This document shows positions 59,671-64,000 of a stretch of DNA of 64,000 nt, piece after piece. Position 1 is the first letter of the stretch, and the number at the start of each line of letters is the position of its first letter. This stretch comes from Acidobacteriota bacterium (GTDB taxonomy: Bacteria > Acidobacteriota > Blastocatellia > Pyrinomonadales > Pyrinomonadaceae). Location of the stretch: NCBI GenBank assembly GCA_019639135.1, contig JAHBSL010000010.1, forward strand, positions 1 to 64,000, in the 5' to 3' direction. Made by a program: the position numbers and the translations under genes. The notes under the pieces were generated by a model. It was given only the letters and a program-made list of their open reading frames with translations. It was not told the DNA's origin and ran no database searches.

Positions 59671-60775
59671 ATTTGCCGATGTAATTAATCGGCATGATTT
59701 CATCGATACTATTGTTCATTATGCGGACCGGGAGCGGTTCGAGGTCTCGGTGTGTGTCCGCTCGGAGGAAAACAATATTGCAATGCCGGAGTATCCGGCG
59801 GGGACGAAGTACAAATACCTCCCCGGCAATTCGCGTCGCGATGCGGTCGCAACCGCATGGAAGCTTTCGCGGCTGCTTCGTGTGTGGAAAATAGATATTC
59901 TCCACGCTCATCATTTCGAGCAGGCAATTGTTGGGTGGCTTGCCACCCGATTTTATCGCGGGACCAAGTTGGTGATCGGTCGGCATTATTCGGATTCGAT
60001 CTACAGAAACCCGAGCCCGATAAAACGAAAAGCATTGCTTGCTATTGAGCAGAGAATAAACCGTGACGCGGCGAGGATTATCGTTCCCTCGCAGATGATC
60101 TTTGAGATATTGACCGAGCGGCAGGGCATTCCGGCCGAGAAGATAGACATCGTATATTACGGGTTCGTCCCGGAAAAATACCTTCGGCCCGGTCAGGCCG
60201 AGATAGAGGCGGTCCGCGAGGAGTTTGGACTCGCGGGCCGGTTTACCATAGCCAACTTTAGCCGTTACCATGAAGAAAAGGGACATCGCTACCTTTTGGA
60301 TGCTATTGCCGAACTTCGGAAAGATGTTCCGGACGTCGTTGCCCTGTTGGTCGGCGAAGGGCCCGAAAGAAAAGAGCTGGAACGGCAGATTGCAAAACTC
60401 AGTATTGCCGAGAACGTTATCCTCACCGGCTGGCGCAAAGATGCGCTGACGATCATGGCCGCCGCAGATGCAGTAGTGCAATCCACGCTGCAGGAAGCAT
60501 TCAGCCAGGTAATGTGCGAGGCGATGTGGATGGAAAAGCCGCTGGTGATGACGGACGTAAGCGGAGCTGCGGACATTATTGAAAACGGAAAGAACGGCCT
60601 TTTGGTGCCGAAAGGCGACAGCGGAAAGCTAGCCGGTGCGGTTAAAGAGCTTCACGCCGATCCGGAAAAGCGCAAGCGGATCACAGAGGAAGCCCGGCGA
60701 CGGGTAGAGGGCAAATTCACAATCGATAAGATGATAAAGCGGTACGAAGAATCATTTGAAAAGGCGCTGGGTTAA
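59654..60775 (+). CDS. Glycosyltransferase family 4
   Basis: 373 residues, GT-B fold. The C-terminal donor site is recognisable: ANFSRYHEEKGHRYLLDAIA, LLVGEGPERKELERQI and STLQEAFSQVMCEAMWMEKP (E-x7-E variant). It extends the surface glycan. It lies 3 bp before gmhA. Confidence 0.92.
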   Translation: MIRVLEFADVINRHDFIDTIVHYADRERFEVSVCVRSEENNIAMPEYPAGTKYKYLPGNSRRDAVATAWKLSRLLRVWKIDILHAHHFEQAIVGWLATRFYRGTKLVIGRHYSDSIYRNPSPIKRKALLAIEQRINRDAARIIVPSQMIFEILTERQGIPAEKIDIVYYGFVPEKYLRPGQAEIEAVREEFGLAGRFTIANFSRYHEEKGHRYLLDAIAELRKDVPDVVALLVGEGPERKELERQIAKLSIAENVILTGWRKDALTIMAAADAVVQSTLQEAFSQVMCEAMWMEKPLVMTDVSGAADIIENGKNGLLVPKGDSGKLAGAVKELHADPEKRKRITEEARRRVEGKFTIDKMIKRYEESFEKALG

Positions 60776-60778
60776 ATT

Positions 60779-61351
60779 ATGAGGGAAGAGACGGTCACGG
60801 CCAGTTTTTCGGAGCATCTGGAGCTTGCAGGGCAGGTCGCGGGAATGAGCGGAGTTATCGCCGGTGCAGCGGAGATGATGATCGGGGCAATTGCGGCCGG
60901 GAACAAGGTCCTGATCTGCGGGAATGGCGGGAGTGCGGCAGATGCTCAGCACTTTGCGGCGGAATTGACAGGCAGATTTGAGAAAGAGCGGCGAGGCCTT
61001 CCAGGGATAGCACTGACAACAGATACCTCGGCGCTGACCGCCATCGGGAACGATTACGGATTCGACCGCGTGTTCGCCCGGCAGGTCGAAGCTCTTGGCC
61101 GCGAGGGTGATCTGCTGATAGCAATAAGTACGAGCGGGAACTCTCCAAACGTATTGGCTGCGATCGAAAGTGCAAAAGCTGCGGGAATGTCTGTGATTGG
61201 GCTTACCGGCGGCGATGGCGGAAAGATGAATGACGTTTGTGATCAGCTTGTCACGATCCCGAGCCGCCGGACTGCAAGAATACAAGAAATGCACATCACC
61301 GTTATTCACATCTGGTGCGAATTGCTCGACAAAGAACTCGGAAGTAGTTAA
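60779..61351 (+). CDS. gmhA: Sedoheptulose-7-phosphate isomerase GmhA
   Basis: 190 residues with an SIS domain. Motifs are [38 protein letters not shown] and [18 protein letters not shown], plus the zinc-site region [17 protein letters not shown]. It makes D-glycero-D-manno-heptose-7-phosphate, the first step to ADP- or GDP-heptose. Its partner GT9 gene is four genes upstream. Confidence 0.95.
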   Translation: MREETVTASFSEHLELAGQVAGMSGVIAGAAEMMIGAIAAGNKVLICGNGGSAADAQHFAAELTGRFEKERRGLPGIALTTDTSALTAIGNDYGFDRVFARQVEALGREGDLLIAISTSGNSPNVLAAIESAKAAGMSVIGLTGGDGGKMNDVCDQLVTIPSRRTARIQEMHITVIHIWCELLDKELGSS

Positions 61352-62236
61352 ATGGCTAGTTCCGTATCGGTCATTATTCCGAGCTACAACTATGGGCGGT
61401 TCATCGCGGAGGCGATAGGTTCGGCCCTGGGGCAAAGTTTGGCTCCGGCGGAGATAATTGTTGTTGATGATGGTTCCGTGGATGATACGGCGGAGGTTGT
61501 TGCGGCGTTTGGCGATGCGGTGAGATATATCGGGCAGGAGAATGCGGGTGTGTGTGTGGCGCGGAACCGCGGGGTAGCGGAAAGCTCGGGCGAACTGATC
61601 GCTTTTCTGGATGCAGACGATATCTGGGAGCCGACAAAGCTGGAGAAGCAGGCGGAGCTTTTTGAGCGGGACGGGCGGATCGGGCTTGTCCACTGCGGTA
61701 TGCGGGAGTTTGATACCGATACGGGAGAGACCATTGCCCTCCACACAGATGGAATGGAGGGCGAGGTCGCCGTTGAACTTCTTCTCTGGGAACGGCCGGT
61801 CATTATTGGCCCCGGCGGAACTATAATGGTCAGCCGCGAGGCCTTTGAAGCGGCCGGCGGCTTCGATCCGCGGCAGAAATGTGGCGAGGATTGGGATCTG
61901 TGTTACAGAATTGCCCGGCAGTATCGTGTCGGGTTTGTTCGGGAGCCGCTGGTCAATTATCGGAACCACGGAGCCGCCGCACACAGGAACGTAAGGGAAA
62001 TGGAACGCGGCATGGGGCTTTTCTATGAAAAGGCTTTTGCCGAAGGCGGACCGGAGGTCGCCGCTCTCCGCCGCAGGGCAATTGGGAACTACAATCGGGT
62101 GCTTGCGGGGTCTTATTTTCGGGCGGGGCAGTATGGGGATTTTTTGCGGACGGCGGCGAAGAGTGTTTGGTATCGTCCGGCGGGGATCGGGTATTTTGCG
62201 GCGTTTCCGTTGAGGAGATTGGGGAAGACGAGCTAA
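61352..62236 (+). CDS. Glycosyltransferase family 2
   Basis: 294 residues. GT-A landmarks are VSVIIPSYNYGRFIAEAIGS, IIVVDDGSVDDTAEVV, GVCVARNRGV and LIAFLDADDIWEPTKLEKQ. The ATG abuts the gmhA stop. The sugar is unknown. Confidence 0.92.
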   Translation: MASSVSVIIPSYNYGRFIAEAIGSALGQSLAPAEIIVVDDGSVDDTAEVVAAFGDAVRYIGQENAGVCVARNRGVAESSGELIAFLDADDIWEPTKLEKQAELFERDGRIGLVHCGMREFDTDTGETIALHTDGMEGEVAVELLLWERPVIIGPGGTIMVSREAFEAAGGFDPRQKCGEDWDLCYRIARQYRVGFVREPLVNYRNHGAAAHRNVREMERGMGLFYEKAFAEGGPEVAALRRRAIGNYNRVLAGSYFRAGQYGDFLRTAAKSVWYRPAGIGYFAAFPLRRLGKTS

Positions 62237-62252
62237 AGCTCGCACTCTGAAC

Positions 62253-63779
62253 ATGCCGAGGACGCTTTATATTTGTTACTTCGGGGTGCGGGAGCCGCTG
62301 GTTCAGACGCAGGTTTTGCCGTATTTGCGAGAAATCCTCAAAGGTGAAAAAGGGGAAAAGTTTAAAGGTGAAAAAGAGGGGGAGACGCGGGGACGCGGGG
62401 ACGCGGGGATTGGAGAAGATGTAAAAGCTACCACCCCGTCAGCGGAGGCCGCTGCCACCCCTCCTAAACAAGGAGGGGAGCCGGACGCGGGGAATAGGGA
62501 AAATGTAAAAGCTACCACCCCGTCAGCGGAAGCCGCTGCCACCCCTCCTAAACAAGGAGGGGAGCCGGACGCGGGGAATAGGGAAAATGTGATAGCTACC
62601 ACCCCGTCAGCGGAAGCCGCTGCCACCCCTCCTAAACAAGGAGGGGAGCTTAAGGTCTCACTATTGACGTTTGAGCCGGAGCGGGCGGCGGGGGATATTG
62701 GGGAATTTGAAAGGATAAAGGCGGAGTTTTTGGCGGAGGGGATCGAGTGGGATTGGCTGCCTTATCATAAGCGGCCCTCGGCGGCGGCGACGGCCTGGGA
62801 TATCTTTCGCGGGGCTTTTTATATTTGGCGAAGGATCGGACGGTTCGATGTTTTGCATGGCCGCGTACATGTGCCGACTCTGATGGGAGCATTGGCGAGG
62901 AAGTTTTCGCTACGGAAACCTAAATTGCTCTTTGATATCCGAGGATTTTTCCCGGAAGAATATACCGATGCGGGCATCTGGCCCGAAGGCGGGCTGCTTT
63001 ATCGCGGCGCGAAGCGTGTGGAGCGGTGGCTGATGAAAGAATCGGACGCCTTTGTCGTCCTGACCGAAAAAGCGAGAGAGCAACTCTTTCCCGAGTCAAA
63101 AGAAGCCGGGTACGACAAGCTCGGTCGCCCGGTGGAGGTAATACCGTGTTGCGTCGATCTGGAGAGATTTGCATCCGCAACACCGGAAACGCGGGAAAGA
63201 AAACGCGAAGAGCTCGGCATTACCGGCAAGCGGGTGATGGTCTATGTAGGCTCGTTCGGAGGGTGGTATCTTACAAAGGAGACGGCCGATATCTTTGGGG
63301 CCTTCCGCGAAAGGTATCCGAATGCTTTTGCGATGATATTGACGCAGAGCAGGCCTAAAGTGATCGAGCCGCTGCTTCGCGAGGCAGGTTACTTGGATGG
63401 CGAATATCTTATAAATCAGGTTCCTTCAGCCGAGATACCTGAATATTTGGTCGCGGCCGATGTGGCCGTTTCGTTCATTAAGCCATGCTATTCCAAGCAG
63501 GCGTCCTCGCCGACCAAGAACGCTGAATACCTCGCCTGCGGGCTGCCGATAATCGCAAATTCGGGCGTCGGTGATGTGGATCTATTGGTCGAGGGGCATG
63601 GCGTAGGGGCGTTGATCGCGAATTTCGACCGCGAGTCCTATTTCCGGGCATTTGATAGAATCGAATCGCTCGGAGATATAGCCGGCCGTTGCCGCACAGT
63701 CGCCAGCGATGAATTCGATCTGAAAACCGTCGGCGGCCGGCGATACGGTCGTATCTACAGTAGTCTCTTTTCCGCATGA
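62253..63779 (+). CDS. Glycosyltransferase family 4 with a repeat-derived insertion
   Basis: 508 residues, about 100 longer than usual. Residues 1-30 (PRTLYICYFGVREPLVQTQV...REILK) and 133 onward (LKVSLLTFEPE) are the normal first Rossmann segments. Residues ~31-132 are low-complexity and encode three 28-residue tandem units with core ATTPSAEAAATPPKQGGE. C-terminal GT-B features are VYVGSFGGWYLTKETADIFG and AEYLACGLPIIANSGVGD. The protein probably still folds with a floppy loop. The stop overlaps the next ATG. Confidence 0.9.
   Translation: MPRTLYICYFGVREPLVQTQVLPYLREILKGEKGEKFKGEKEGETRGRGDAGIGEDVKATTPSAEAAATPPKQGGEPDAGNRENVKATTPSAEAAATPPKQGGEPDAGNRENVIATTPSAEAAATPPKQGGELKVSLLTFEPERAAGDIGEFERIKAEFLAEGIEWDWLPYHKRPSAAATAWDIFRGAFYIWRRIGRFDVLHGRVHVPTLMGALARKFSLRKPKLLFDIRGFFPEEYTDAGIWPEGGLLYRGAKRVERWLMKESDAFVVLTEKAREQLFPESKEAGYDKLGRPVEVIPCCVDLERFASATPETRERKREELGITGKRVMVYVGSFGGWYLTKETADIFGAFRERYPNAFAMILTQSRPKVIEPLLREAGYLDGEYLINQVPSAEIPEYLVAADVAVSFIKPCYSKQASSPTKNAEYLACGLPIIANSGVGDVDLLVEGHGVGALIANFDRESYFRAFDRIESLGDIAGRCRTVASDEFDLKTVGGRRYGRIYSSLFSA
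62427..62648 (+). repeat. Triplicated palindromic repeat inside the GT4 gene
   Basis: Three 54-bp copies (62427-62480, 62511-62564, 62595-62648) occur at an exact 84-bp period, each ACCACCCCGTCAGCGGA-GCCGCTGCCACCCCTCC and so on. A 30-bp spacer (CCGGACGCGGGGAATAGGGA...) lies between copies. 84 bp is 28 codons, so the frame is kept. A short GGGGACGC tandem run precedes it at 62383-62408. Confidence 0.95.
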
Positions 63780-64000
63780 ACGCTATGGAAGTGCAGCAAG
63801 GATCTGACGAATATGTTTGGACTGCTCAGGACTGCCCGATATGCGGAGCCACTCCGGATACGTTTGTCGGAAAGCGCGGAGGCAAGTCTCATCGCGAAGG
63901 CCTCGGCGTGGAATGCGAGGTTTGGAAGTGCTCTAGCTGTTCTTTGGTGTTTCCTAATCCAATGCCGTTTCCGAAAGGCGGGCTAGGGCAGCACTATGAC
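63776..64000 (+). CDS. Zinc-ribbon SAM methyltransferase (5' part, cut by window end)
   Basis: 75 residues are visible: CPICGATPDTFVGKRGGKSH then EVWKCSSCSLVFPNPMPF, a four-Cys zinc ribbon. This is the usual N-terminus of class I methyltransferases in polysaccharide loci; the SAM domain lies beyond the window. The start ATGA overlaps the GT4 stop. Confidence 0.75.
   Translation, partial: MNAMEVQQGSDEYVWTAQDCPICGATPDTFVGKRGGKSHREGLGVECEVWKCSSCSLVFPNPMPFPKGGLGQHYD

Noticed and set aside
60752..62254. Minus-strand frame of 500 codons
   Set aside because: Antisense across gmhA and a GT2 gene, both firmly identified; the frame is Arg/Pro-rich.
62427..62648. CRISPR array
   Set aside because: Both the unit and the 30-bp spacer are repeated, and the whole is in frame inside a gene.

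Overview
The window looks like a chromosomal segment of an Acidobacteriota-type bacterium, probably near Blastocatellia/Pyrinomonadaceae. This is an inference from gene content: a very large Oar-like TonB receptor with an N-terminal carboxypeptidase-regulatory domain, SdrD-type and CSLREA/beta-helix surface proteins, a single-chain E1 alpha/beta dehydrogenase, GxxExxY and RAYT/REP elements, and high GC. No rRNA, tRNA, CRISPR array or replication origin was seen.

Layout. 1-390 is an array of REP-like palindromes. 391-9731 holds secreted and housekeeping genes: a Gdt1-like transporter, an SdrD-type protein, msrA, a CHY zinc-finger protein, a methionine-salvage operon (mtnB, a zinc-ribbon membrane protein, mtnD, mtnC) and acs. 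9882-13192 encodes a sugar ABC ATPase and permease, split by a GxxExxY gene framed by inverted repeats. A ParE/RelE toxin-antitoxin (TA) pair, moaA and queG follow. 16509-20327 is the TonB receptor. 20563-30650 carries a flavoprotein, an MBL hydrolase, a diiron protein, a TolB-like propeller, an OsmC/HEAT-cyclophilin pair, a glycine-zipper protein and an AlkZ-related protein.

30811-32285 is accessory: a papain-like protease with a small partner, a 35-codon remnant of a dehydrogenase E1 tail, and a HigBA-type TA pair. It abuts the intact E1 gene. 34618-39880 has a Dabb protein, an M1-peptidase-like protein without zinc ligands, an amine oxidase and an Lrp regulator.

39446-49180 is a phenylalanine/tyrosine catabolic region: Lrp regulator, phhA, hppD and hmgA convert phenylalanine to tyrosine, homogentisate and maleylacetoacetate. 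It is broken up by accessory DNA: a RelE/XRE pair, orphan antitoxin-like genes, a remnant of the first ~34 hppD codons, a nucleotidyltransferase/small-protein pair, a frameshifted brnTA pair and a RAYT transposase remnant.

49601-52360 has an AraC/VOC pair and a CSLREA beta-helix protein. 52411-64000 is a surface-polysaccharide locus: two paralogous flippases, six glycosyltransferase-type enzymes (counting the GT9 protein), TylF-like and FkbM methyltransferases, gmhA, and the start of a zinc-ribbon methyltransferase. A lower-GC patch (about 55120-57930) begins inside one gene and ends inside another.

Main discoveries: (1) two independent places where a small two-gene TA-like cassette sits between an intact host gene and a ~105-bp diverged copy of that gene's own end (31521-32394 and 42727-43711); (2) a dispersed palindromic repeat inserted in frame in hppD and three times in a glycosyltransferase; (3) a REP array and a RAYT remnant with matching REP; (4) an M1-type protein that has lost all three zinc ligands.
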